A DNA stretch of 10,225 bases, from the NCBI GenBank assembly GCA_903839585.1, contig CAIMCU010000106.1, forward strand, positions 1 through 10,225, given 5' to 3'. The stretch is from an uncultured Actinomycetes bacterium. Lineage in GTDB: Bacteria > Actinomycetota > Actinomycetes > Nanopelagicales > Nanopelagicaceae. Below the pieces are notes generated by a model. That model saw only the letters and a list, made by a program, of their open reading frames with translations. It had not been told where the DNA came from and ran no database searches. The stretch's first letter is position 1; every line of letters begins with the position of its first letter. A program made the translations under genes and the position numbers. Shown here piece by piece: positions 1 to 7,589 of this stretch.

Positions 1-1
1 T

Positions 2-895
2 GCATACCTTGCAAACACAGCTACACCAGAACGTCTGGAAGCAATCCGTGCGCAACTTCACCTCAACGATCCAATTTGGGTTCAGTACGGAAATTGGGCA
101 TGGAACGCTTTGCACCTCGATTTTGGAATGACACTCACCGGTGAGACGTCTGTATCTGAAATCTTGCGTGAGCGAATTCAAAACACTCTGATCCTTATGG
201 GTAGCTCGGGCATTATTGCAATGCCACTTTCAATTCTCATCGGTGTATATGCAGCTGTACGACGCGGAAAACTGTTTGATAATGTAAGTTCACTTATAAC
301 CCTTGTTCTCGCTGCACTACCTGAGTTTGTTGTAGCAATCTTTGTAGTTTTCCTCTTGGCTACAAATGTTTTTCAAATCTTTCCAGCAGTTTCATTTCTG
401 GATCCAGGGACTCTCGCTTGGTCCCAACCTATGGCACTTGTTCTTCCAACTTTGACTCTCGTACTTGCTGTGACACCTTATGTTTCACGAATTATGCGCG
501 GCTCAATGATCGAGGTCATGGAGTCTGAGTACATTCAAATGGCGCGCTTAAAGGGCCTGTCGGAGCGAACTGTAATTCTTCGTCACGCACTTCCTAACGC
601 GATTGCACCAACCATCCAGGTAATCGCACTCCAGCTGGCATGGCTCGCCGGTGGCGTCGTAGTTGTTGAGGCGGTCTTTGCTTACCCGGGTATCGGTACT
701 GTCATGATTGATTCGGTAAAGGGACGCGATCTCCCTATTGTTCAAGCAATCACACTGATGATTGCAACGCTTTATGTTGTTCTGAACATCCTGGCAGATA
801 TCGGAACAATTCTCTCAACTCCCCGACTTCGAACCAAATACTCACGCAAAAATGATAAATCAGATGTCTTTGCTGCGATGGGAGGGGATGAGTAA
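2..895 (+). CDS. Dpp/Opp-type ABC transporter permease, first subunit (5' end missing)
   Basis: Inner-membrane permease of a peptide/nickel-family ABC importer (DppB/OppB type), pairing with the next gene to form the channel. The frame is open to the window edge and encodes a typical extracellular segment before the apparent TTG at 110 (TPERLEAIRAQL, then NDPIWVQYGNW). The gene therefore starts upstream, and about 45 N-terminal residues including the first membrane helix are missing; 297 residues are visible. Hydrophobic segments follow, for example around nt 190-260, 295-395 and 425-490. The cytoplasmic EAA loop that docks on the ATPase is at about nt 524-615 (EYIQMARLKGLSE, then RHALPNAIAP). 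The stop overlaps the next start by one base (TAATG), so translation is probably coupled. The substrate cannot be read from the permease; peptides are the default for the family. Confidence 0.93.
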   Translation, partial: AYLANTATPERLEAIRAQLHLNDPIWVQYGNWAWNALHLDFGMTLTGETSVSEILRERIQNTLILMGSSGIIAMPLSILIGVYAAVRRGKLFDNVSSLITLVLAALPEFVVAIFVVFLLATNVFQIFPAVSFLDPGTLAWSQPMALVLPTLTLVLAVTPYVSRIMRGSMIEVMESEYIQMARLKGLSERTVILRHALPNAIAPTIQVIALQLAWLAGGVVVVEAVFAYPGIGTVMIDSVKGRDLPIVQAITLMIATLYVVLNILADIGTILSTPRLRTKYSRKNDKSDVFAAMGGDE

Positions 896-1761
896 TGTCT
901 AAAGACTCAAAAGCTAAATCTCAGCTGAGAGTATTAACTGCTCTTACATTTAGACAGACCTATGCAAAAGTAGGTGCGTTCATAGTCCTGGCAGTTTTGA
1001 CTCTTGCTCTTGTCGGTCCTTACTTCGCGCCGTACGCTTTCGATGAGTTCATCGATATGCCGAATGCTCCTCGCTCTGGAACATTACTTCTGGGTGCCGA
1101 TGATCTAGGAAGAGATGTTTTTACTCGATTCCTTTGTGGGGGTCGCTCAATTATAGGACTATCTTTTGTATCAACCGTATTAGGTGTTGGGCTTGGATTA
1201 CTTATTGGCCTTTTTGCTGCTTCAGCAAAGCAGCGTACAGATGGTTTTATTATGAGATTTAATGACATCTTGCTCGCTTTCCCGCAAATAGTCTTCGTTC
1301 TACTTGTTGTTTCAGGATTCGGAACGAGTATCTTCCTTATTGCGATCACGGTTGGATTCACACACGCACCTCGAACCGCGCGAATAATCCGTGCAGCAGC
1401 AGCAGAGGTAATGGAACGTGACTTTATTAAAGCTGCGATTGCGGTAGGAGAAAAACGCCATCGCATTATTCTCAGCGAACTTCTTCCAAACGTAACTTCT
1501 CCCCTATTGGTTGAGTTCGGTCTTCGTATGACTTACTCAATCGGACTTGTTGCTGCGGTCAGCTTCTTGGGACTTGGTCTTCAACCACCTGCTGCAGATT
1601 GGGGATTGATGATTAATGAAAACCGTGGTGCTATCACTGTTCAGCCCTGGGGAGTTTTGATGCCAATCGCGGCGATTGCAATCTTCACTATCGGCATCAA
1701 CTTCATTACAGACTCCTTTGCAAAGGTTGCGATCGGTATTGATCGAAAGGGTAAAGAATGA
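895..1761 (+). CDS. Dpp/Opp-type ABC transporter permease, second subunit
   Basis: Second membrane subunit (DppC/OppC type, 288 aa, normal length) of the same importer. The N-terminal OppC segment has one helix (about residues 26-46) followed by the family hallmark LGADDLGRDVFTR at 66-78. Further hydrophobic segments lie at about 86-110, 130-155, 205-225 and 253-275. The EAA loop for ATPase contact is at about 176-206 (DFIKAAIAVGEKR, then ELLPNVTSPL), followed by the conserved SFLGLGLQPPAADWG at 223-237. The ATG at 895 is preceded by a strong purine-rich site, GGAGGGG at 881-887, eight bases upstream. The stop overlaps the next start as ATGA. Codon use looks more AT-rich here (AGA, ATA, CTA, TTA) than in the genes downstream. 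Family assignment is firm; substrate unknown. Confidence 0.95.
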   Translation: MSKDSKAKSQLRVLTALTFRQTYAKVGAFIVLAVLTLALVGPYFAPYAFDEFIDMPNAPRSGTLLLGADDLGRDVFTRFLCGGRSIIGLSFVSTVLGVGLGLLIGLFAASAKQRTDGFIMRFNDILLAFPQIVFVLLVVSGFGTSIFLIAITVGFTHAPRTARIIRAAAAEVMERDFIKAAIAVGEKRHRIILSELLPNVTSPLLVEFGLRMTYSIGLVAAVSFLGLGLQPPAADWGLMINENRGAITVQPWGVLMPIAAIAIFTIGINFITDSFAKVAIGIDRKGKE

Positions 1762-3521
1762 GCGTTGTAAAGGTATCTAATGTAGATATTGCTATTACCC
1801 GTGGCGGTATCAAGATCGTTGAAAACATCTCCTTTGAGATCGCAGCTGGTGAAATCCTTGGTCTCGTTGGTGAGTCAGGTTCAGGCAAGACAACTGTTTC
1901 TATGGCCCTGCTTGGACACACTCGTAAGGGTGCGGTCATTGAGGCTGGATCAATCGAAATCGATGGCCATCAAATCGTTGGTGCGGATGAGCTTGAGCTT
2001 CGCTCACTTCGTGGTGGAACTATCGCCTACGTTCCACAAGATCCAGGAACTGCGCTCAATCCAGGTCTTCGAATCTCCAAGCAGATCTTGGAGTCACTAG
2101 AAAAGCATCTTCCAGAGCAAAATCATGAAACTCATATGGCCCGTGTTCGTGAAATTCTCACAGAGGTTGCACTGCCATCAGATGCAGACTTCTTAAAGCG
2201 CTATCCCCATCAACTCTCTGGTGGACAGCAGCAACGCGTTGCAATCGCTATCGCATTTGCCTGTCGCCCAAAGGTAATTGTCTGCGATGAACCAACCACC
2301 GGTTTGGATGTCACGACGCAGTCAACCGTTCTGGCAACTATTCGCTCCCTATGCCGTGAGCACGGTGTTGCAGCGCTTTATGTTTCCCACGATCTTGCCG
2401 TTGTTGCAGAGCTAGCGGACAAGGTTGCCGTTATGTATGCAGGTCATATCGTTGAAAATGGTGATCGAGATGAGGTCTTCTTCAACTCAGTGCACCCATA
2501 TACACGTCGCTTAATCCGTGCCCTGCCAGATATCGCAGGTCGCAATCAGATTCTCGGTATCTCAGGTTATGCACCGATGCCTTGGGAACGACCAACTGGT
2601 TGCGCCTTTGCTCCGCGATGTGAAGATGCTCAGGCGATCTGCTCACAAACCTCACCTGTTGTAACGCAGTTAAGTTCAACTCACAACGTCTCATGTCATC
2701 GCCACAACGATGCAACAAAGATCGTTGCCACACCTCGAGAAGAGCGCCGCGCGGTTTCAGCAACCGATAGCCACCTTCTTTCAGTCAACGGCCTCAATGG
2801 TTACTACGGCTCCCGCCAGGTTCTCTTCGATACAAATATTCATATCGAACCAGGTGAGTGTGTAGCACTCGTTGGTGAGTCAGGCTCAGGAAAGACAACA
2901 CTTTCTCGCTGTATCGGCGGACTCCATGATGATTACCAAGGAGATGTCACATTCTTCGGTAAGAAACTTGGCAAGCACGCGCTAGAGCGTCAAAAGGAGG
3001 AGCGTCGCGACATCCAGTACATCTTCCAGAGTCCATACGCCTCAATCAACCCGCGTCGCCCAATCGGTGCAACGATTTCACGTCAACTTGAGCTCTTCTT
3101 TGGCATGAAGGGTAAAGAGGCGCAAAGCCGCATCAACGAGCTTCTAGATTTAGTCTCACTCCCCCACGCAATCGTTACCTCTTTCCCAGATCAACTATCT
3201 GGTGGAGAGCGCCAACGTGTTGCGATTGCACGTGCTCTTGCGGCACAACCTAAGTTGATTGTCTGTGATGAGATCACATCAGCCCTGGATGTATCTGTGC
3301 AAGCATCGGTGATTGAAACGTTAAAGAAGCTCCAAGAGTCGACCTCTGTCGGACTTCTCTTTGTTACCCACAACCTTGCACTCACACGTACTATCGCCGA
3401 TCGCGTAGCTGTTATGCGCAAGGGAACAATCGTTGAGTATGGCGGAATCGATGCCGTCTTTAATAGTCCGAAGGCGGAGTACACCGGCCGTCTATTGCAG
3501 CACACACCAAGTCTGAAATAG
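1758..3521 (+). CDS. Fused double ATP-binding subunit of Dpp/Opp-type ABC transporter (DppD-DppF fusion)
   Basis: Cytoplasmic ATPase driving the importer. Its 587 residues are two complete nucleotide-binding domains in one chain, as in GsiA or YejF, where other systems use separate D and F proteins. Domain 1: Walker A GESGSGKT (38-45), Q-loop Q94, signature LSGGQQQ (153-159), Walker B ending in D177-E178, H-loop H211. It continues into an oligopeptide-type C-terminal extension (HPYTRRL near 246) with cysteines C282, C288, C295 and C313. This spacing matches the cysteine domain of DppD/OppD proteins, for which an iron-sulfur cluster has been reported in mycobacterial OppD. Domain 2: Walker A 373-380, Q424, LSGGERQ 480-486, D504-E505, H538; it has no cysteine extension. 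Its Walker B is followed by ITSALD rather than the usual PTSALD, a mild change. Both sites look catalytically intact. GAAAGGG about seven bases before the ATG supports the start. Confidence 0.96.
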   Translation: MSVVKVSNVDIAITRGGIKIVENISFEIAAGEILGLVGESGSGKTTVSMALLGHTRKGAVIEAGSIEIDGHQIVGADELELRSLRGGTIAYVPQDPGTALNPGLRISKQILESLEKHLPEQNHETHMARVREILTEVALPSDADFLKRYPHQLSGGQQQRVAIAIAFACRPKVIVCDEPTTGLDVTTQSTVLATIRSLCREHGVAALYVSHDLAVVAELADKVAVMYAGHIVENGDRDEVFFNSVHPYTRRLIRALPDIAGRNQILGISGYAPMPWERPTGCAFAPRCEDAQAICSQTSPVVTQLSSTHNVSCHRHNDATKIVATPREERRAVSATDSHLLSVNGLNGYYGSRQVLFDTNIHIEPGECVALVGESGSGKTTLSRCIGGLHDDYQGDVTFFGKKLGKHALERQKEERRDIQYIFQSPYASINPRRPIGATISRQLELFFGMKGKEAQSRINELLDLVSLPHAIVTSFPDQLSGGERQRVAIARALAAQPKLIVCDEITSALDVSVQASVIETLKKLQESTSVGLLFVTHNLALTRTIADRVAVMRKGTIVEYGGIDAVFNSPKAEYTGRLLQHTPSLK

Positions 3522-3534
3522 GAGCCAGTAAACA

Positions 3535-4962
3535 ATGAAAACCTTCTCAAACGTCATCAACGGCAAGAGCGTCCCTGCTAAGAGTGGTAAAACCGTCAAT
3601 GTCTATAACCCTGCAACAGGCCAGGTGTATGCAACGGCTCCAGAGTCCTCAGTTGAGGATGTTAATGAAGCGATGAAGGCTGCAGCCGATGCCTTCGTGC
3701 TCTGGAAAGAGACAACACCCTCTGAGCGCCAACGTGCACTGCTTCGTATCGCAGATGCAATGGAGGAGCGTATCGATGAGATAGTCGCTATCGAGTGTGA
3801 AAACACCGGTAAGCCAATCGGAGTAACTCGTTCAGATGAGCTTCCACCAACGATTGATCACATTCGTTTCTTTGCAGGCGCAGCACGTAACCTTGAAGGC
3901 AAATCAGCTGGTGAGTACATGAAGGGGATGACCTCATTTATTCGACGCGAGCCAGTCGGTGTCTGTGCGCAAATTACGCCGTGGAACTACCCATTGATGA
4001 TGGCTGTATGGAAATGGGCGCCAGCTATTGCTGCTGGAAACACAGTTGTTTTAAAGCCAAGTACAACTACACCTGCATCAACTGTATGGATGGCAGAGCT
4101 TATGAATGAGTTCCTTCCTGCAGGTGTTATCAACATAATCTGTGGCGATCGCAACGCAGGTAAGGCGATGATTGAGCATCCAGTTCCACAAATGGTCTCC
4201 ATTACCGGCTCTGTCCGTGCAGGCATGGAGGTTGCAGCCTCTGCTTCAAAGGATGTAAAGCGCGTTCACCTTGAGCTAGGCGGAAAGGCTCCAGTAATCG
4301 TCTTTGATGATGCAGATCTAGAAGCTGCTGCCGCTGGCATCGCAATGGCTGGATTGTTTAACGCAGGACAGGACTGCACATCAGGTAACCGCGTACTTGT
4401 TCAAGAGGGCGTCTACGACAAGTTTGTAAAGATGCTTAGCAGCTATGTAAAGAGCTCCATCACAGTTGGAAACCCAGAAGAGGATGTCTTCATGGGGCCA
4501 CTCAATAGCGCTGGACACTTTGATCGAGTTAAAGAGTTCATTGATAACGCACCAAGTCATGCAAAGATTCAAACTGGTGGAAAGCCTATGAGCCGTCCCG
4601 GTTACTTCTTTGAACCAACAGTTATCTCAGATCTAAGACAAAGCGATGAGCTCATTCAAGAAGAGGTCTTCGGTCCTGTTATCACTATGCAGAAGTTTTC
4701 AACCGAGGCTCAAGCGCTAGAAATGGCAAACGATGTTCGCTTTGCACTCTCAGCCTCTGTGTGGACTAAGGATCACGGCACAGCGATGCGCGTGACTAAG
4801 GGGTTGGACTTTGGTGTTTGCTGGATCAACGCCCACATGCCATTTGTTGCAGAGATGCCACATGGTGGCTTCAAGCACTCAGGCTATGGAAAAGATCTTT
4901 CAGCGTACGGATTTGAAGACTACACACGCATTAAGCATGTGATGTCTAATATCAACTCCTAA
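3535..4962 (+). CDS. NAD(P)+-dependent aldehyde dehydrogenase, gamma-aminobutyraldehyde dehydrogenase-like
   Basis: Cytosolic oxidation of an aldehyde to its carboxylate. The 475-residue length is typical. Visible family residues: N151 in ITPWNYP, K174 in VVLKPS, TGS at 224-226 of the cofactor fold, general base E247 in HLELGGK, nucleophile C281 in GQDCTSGNR, and E377 in EEVFGP. The overall text, including RFFAGAARNLEGKSAGEY and the C-terminal EMPHGGFKHSGYGKDLS, is closest from memory to the YdcW/PatD gamma-aminobutyraldehyde group, which acts in putrescine breakdown to GABA; betaine- or other amino-aldehydes remain possible. It lies 13 bases after the transporter ATPase with its own AGGAG (3520-3524, ten bases before ATG), so it is probably co-transcribed. 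That suggests the imported compound gives rise to the aldehyde, but no amine oxidase or transaminase is in view. Confidence 0.93.
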   Translation: MKTFSNVINGKSVPAKSGKTVNVYNPATGQVYATAPESSVEDVNEAMKAAADAFVLWKETTPSERQRALLRIADAMEERIDEIVAIECENTGKPIGVTRSDELPPTIDHIRFFAGAARNLEGKSAGEYMKGMTSFIRREPVGVCAQITPWNYPLMMAVWKWAPAIAAGNTVVLKPSTTTPASTVWMAELMNEFLPAGVINIICGDRNAGKAMIEHPVPQMVSITGSVRAGMEVAASASKDVKRVHLELGGKAPVIVFDDADLEAAAAGIAMAGLFNAGQDCTSGNRVLVQEGVYDKFVKMLSSYVKSSITVGNPEEDVFMGPLNSAGHFDRVKEFIDNAPSHAKIQTGGKPMSRPGYFFEPTVISDLRQSDELIQEEVFGPVITMQKFSTEAQALEMANDVRFALSASVWTKDHGTAMRVTKGLDFGVCWINAHMPFVAEMPHGGFKHSGYGKDLSAYGFEDYTRIKHVMSNINS

Positions 4963-4982
4963 GAAAGCAGATTACTTCTTAG
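4959..4982. terminator. Weak hairpin spanning the stops of two convergent genes
   Basis: CTAAGAA (4959-4965) and TTCTTAG (4976-4982) can pair as a 7-bp stem with a 10-base loop. It covers the stop codon of the aldehyde dehydrogenase and the stop codon of prpD on the opposite strand, which are only 9 bases apart. There is no GC-rich stem and no T-run, so it is a poor classical intrinsic terminator. Its position suggests a bidirectional transcript end, but this is weakly supported. Confidence 0.25.
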
Positions 4983-6414
4983 CTAGAAGATCCATGTACT
5001 CGCTCACTGGTGTTGCAGCGAGCTTGTCATAATCTAATGAGATTGCAAGGATTTCATCCTGCTGCTTCTTATCGTAGATACGGGCCAAGTTAATCTTGAA
5101 CTTTTCGATTAGTAGCGGAATACCTTCCTTGCGGCGGCGAGCGTGTCCTACCGGATACTCAACAGCTACCTCTTCAAAGCTACTTCCATCATTGAACTCA
5201 ACTGTAACTGCGTTAGCAATAGAGCGCTTCTCTGGATCATGGTAGTCAGCTGTGTAACTTGTATCCTCAACGCAGACAATCTTTTCGCGCAGAGCATCGA
5301 TGCGAGGGTCAGCTGCAATGTTGTCCTCATAATCCTTAGCTGTAAGTCGACCGAAGATCATTGGAACTGCAACCATGTACTGGATGCAGTGATCGCGATC
5401 TGCTGGGTTATTGAGTGGGCCCTTTTTGTCGATGATTCGAATACAGGCTTCATGTGTGCGGATTGTGACCTTCTTGATGTCTGCAGCGCTCTTTCCAGCG
5501 GCCTGCATCTGTCCATAGATTGTCATCGCAGCCTCAACAGCTGTTTGTGAGTGGAACTCTGCTGGGAATGAGATCTTAAAGAGAACGTTCTCCATAACGT
5601 ATGAACCGTATGGACGTTGGAACTTAAAGCTCTTGCCAGCGAAGGAGACGTCGTAGAAGCCCCAAGTCTTGGCCGTTAGCGCTGATGGGTAACCCATCTC
5701 ACCGGTCTGAGCAATGAGAGCTAGACGAACTGCGCGCGATGTTGCATCTCCTGCAGCCCATGACTTACGTGAGCCCGCATTTGGGAAGTGACGGTATGTG
5801 CGAAGTGATTGACCATCAACCCATGCAAGTGAAACCGCAGCCAGGATTTGATCTCTAGTGAGACCCATCATCTGCGCAACAACAGCGGTAGATGCGACCT
5901 TAACTAGAACAACGTGATCTAATCCAACCTTGTTAAATGAGTTTTCAAGAGCGATACAGCCTTGAATCTCATGCGCTTTAATCATCGCAGTTAGAACATC
6001 TTTAATCGTGAACTTCTTGCCTGATGTGCGTGATAGCCAATCAGCTGTTGCAAGGATTCCACCCAAGTTATCGGATGGATGGCCCCACTCAGCTGCAAGC
6101 CAGGTGTCGTTAAAATCTAACCAGCGAATCATCGCGCCAATATTGAATGCTCCCTGTACAGGGTCAAGCACGTAGCTTGTTCCAGGAACCTTTACGCCGT
6201 TTGCGACGGTTACTCCAGGAGCAACAGGTCCAAGCAACTTCTTACAAGCATCGTATTCGAGAGCCTCTAGCCCACAACCAAGTGTGTCCATAAAACAGTT
6301 CCAAGCGGTCTCATATGCGACCGGAGACTTAATCTCATACTTCTCAACGTAATCAACGATATCGATAATCTCTTGATCGTATGGCTGGTTGGACTTGGTT
6401 ATATGGCTAGACAT
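4972..6414 (-). CDS. prpD: 2-methylcitrate dehydratase (MmgE/PrpD family)
   Basis: Dehydrates 2-methylcitrate to 2-methyl-cis-aconitate in the cytosolic methylcitrate cycle of propionate breakdown; it needs no iron-sulfur cluster. Its 480 residues compare with 483 in E. coli PrpD. From memory it matches that protein over its full length, for example LDTLGCGLEALEY-like text near 42-54, RWLDFNDTWLAAEWGHPSDN at 97-116, then KAHEIQGCIALENSFN, DGQSLRTYRH, AAGDATSRAVRLAL, RTHEACIRIIDKKGPLNNP and YHDPEKR. D100 and H112 lie in the conserved region assigned to the active site. Such proteins can also act on citrate. It is the last gene of the operon, starting five bases after the prpC stop with only a weak AGGTG before the ATG, so it probably depends on translation of prpC. 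The better-known actinobacterial PrpD (about 500 aa) is quite different, which makes the origin of this copy notable. Confidence 0.96.
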   Translation of the reverse strand: MSSHITKSNQPYDQEIIDIVDYVEKYEIKSPVAYETAWNCFMDTLGCGLEALEYDACKKLLGPVAPGVTVANGVKVPGTSYVLDPVQGAFNIGAMIRWLDFNDTWLAAEWGHPSDNLGGILATADWLSRTSGKKFTIKDVLTAMIKAHEIQGCIALENSFNKVGLDHVVLVKVASTAVVAQMMGLTRDQILAAVSLAWVDGQSLRTYRHFPNAGSRKSWAAGDATSRAVRLALIAQTGEMGYPSALTAKTWGFYDVSFAGKSFKFQRPYGSYVMENVLFKISFPAEFHSQTAVEAAMTIYGQMQAAGKSAADIKKVTIRTHEACIRIIDKKGPLNNPADRDHCIQYMVAVPMIFGRLTAKDYEDNIAADPRIDALREKIVCVEDTSYTADYHDPEKRSIANAVTVEFNDGSSFEEVAVEYPVGHARRRKEGIPLLIEKFKINLARIYDKKQQDEILAISLDYDKLAATPVSEYMDLLAKK

Positions 6415-6419
6415 TGCAC

Positions 6420-7556
6420 CTATCGCTTCTCTATTGGGACGAACTGGAGATCTTCAGGACCTGTGTAGTTGGCACTTGGTCGGATAATTTTGTTATCGAT
6501 GCGCTGTTCAATGACGTGAGCTGCCCACCCTGTTGTACGTGAGATAACAAATATTGGTGTAAAGAATGCGGTTGGGATCTTCATCTGGTTGTAAGCAACA
6601 GCTGAGAACCAATCAAGGTTTGGGAACATCTTCTTGATCTCCCACATCACAGACTCGATTCGAGCCGCTACGTCATAGAGCTTGGTGCTGCCCTCTGCCT
6701 TTGAAAGCTCAAGTCCTGTCGCCTTGATGATCTCATTGCGAGGATCTGAAACCGTATAGACAGGGTGTCCAAATCCAATGACAACCTCTTTATTTGCTAC
6801 TCGTGCACGGATATCAGCTTCAGCGCTCTCAGGATCTGAGTAACGCTCTTGAATCTCAAGTGCGACCTCATTTGCGCCACCATGCTTTGGTCCGCGTAGC
6901 GCGCCGATAGCACCTGTAATCGCTGAGTACATATCTGAACCAGTTCCTGCGATAACGCGGCTGGTAAATGTTGAGGCGTTGAACTCATGCTCTGCATAGA
7001 GAATCAGTGAGGTGTGCATAGCTTTGACCCAAAGATCATTAGGTGGCGTTCCATGCAGCATGTGCAGGAAGTGACCGCCAATAGAGTCATCATTTGTTTC
7101 AATCTCAATACGCTTGCCACTATTTGCAAAGTGGTACCAGTACACAAGCATCGAACCAAAGCATGCGATGAGCTTGTCTGCAATCTCTTTTGCCTGCGCT
7201 TCAGCGTGATCATTTCCTTCAGGTGTAACGCAACCCAGCGCTGAAACACCGGTGCGCATAACATCCATTGGGTGAGCGGTTGCAGGAATCTGTTCAAGAA
7301 CCTTCTTGACCTGATCAGGTAGCCCACGTAATGTCTTTAACTTCTTCTTATAAGAATCAAGTTGAGTTTGGGTTGGAAGGGTGCCGTGAATGAGAAGGTA
7401 GGCAACCTCTTCAAACTCACAGTGATCAGCTAGATCTGCGATGTCATAGCCGCGGTAGTGAAGATCGTTACCGCTCTTGCCTACGCTACATAGCGCTGTG
7501 TTTCCCGCTGGAACCCCCGAGAGAGCGACAGACTTCTTTGGTTTGAACTCGACCAT
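6420..7556 (-). CDS. prpC: 2-methylcitrate synthase / citrate synthase family
   Basis: Condenses propionyl-CoA with oxaloacetate to 2-methylcitrate; many homologues also use acetyl-CoA. 378 residues, normal for bacterial PrpC. Citrate synthase catalytic residues are present: H225 in [10 protein letters not shown]264 in GFGHPVY and D315 in [11 protein letters not shown]190 in [11 protein letters not shown] and R352 in AAHVIEQR are further conserved positions. PrpC-type text is seen at the N-terminus ([19 protein letters not shown], then [15 protein letters not shown]) and the C-terminus ([16 protein letters not shown]), as in E. coli PrpC rather than GltA. The ATG at 7556 is fixed by AAGGAG at 7565-7570, eight bases upstream. 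It lies between prpB (33-base gap) and prpD (5-base gap) in one operon. No truncation or missing active-site residue is seen. Confidence 0.97.
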   Translation of the reverse strand: MVEFKPKKSVALSGVPAGNTALCSVGKSGNDLHYRGYDIADLADHCEFEEVAYLLIHGTLPTQTQLDSYKKKLKTLRGLPDQVKKVLEQIPATAHPMDVMRTGVSALGCVTPEGNDHAEAQAKEIADKLIACFGSMLVYWYHFANSGKRIEIETNDDSIGGHFLHMLHGTPPNDLWVKAMHTSLILYAEHEFNASTFTSRVIAGTGSDMYSAITGAIGALRGPKHGGANEVALEIQERYSDPESAEADIRARVANKEVVIGFGHPVYTVSDPRNEIIKATGLELSKAEGSTKLYDVAARIESVMWEIKKMFPNLDWFSAVAYNQMKIPTAFFTPIFVISRTTGWAAHVIEQRIDNKIIRPSANYTGPEDLQFVPIEKR

Positions 7557-7564
7557 TATTTGCT

Positions 7565-7570
7565 CTCCTT
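7565..7570 (-). promoter_or_regulatory. Ribosome binding site of prpC
   Basis: On the minus strand the sequence AAGGAG lies eight bases before the ATG at 7556, inside the 33-base prpB-prpC gap. It is the clearest Shine-Dalgarno site of the prp operon, fixes the prpC start and shows that this internal gene is translated independently. The first gene of the operon, prpB, has no comparable site. Confidence 0.8.
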
Positions 7571-7589
7571 TTTTAAATCTCGAGAAGTG

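Noticed and set aside
110..112. TTG as the start of the first permease
   Set aside because: The frame stays open to the window edge and encodes family-typical residues upstream, so the TTG is internal and the gene is cut by the window.
1020..1466. 148-codon open frame on the minus strand
   Set aside because: It lies wholly inside the second permease gene, has low-complexity Ser/Arg/Pro-rich text and no recognisable family; an antisense shadow.
3191..3550. 119-codon open frame on the minus strand
   Set aside because: Antisense to the second ATPase domain and the start of the aldehyde dehydrogenase; no family resemblance.
5143..5550. 135-codon open frame on the plus strand
   Set aside because: It is antisense to prpD, whose full-length family match is clear; the plus-strand product is Cys/Ser-rich with no domain.
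7578..7585. TCTCGAGA palindrome in the prpB-prpC gap
   Set aside because: Eight bases only, does not extend, and no promoter-like elements accompany it; expected by chance.
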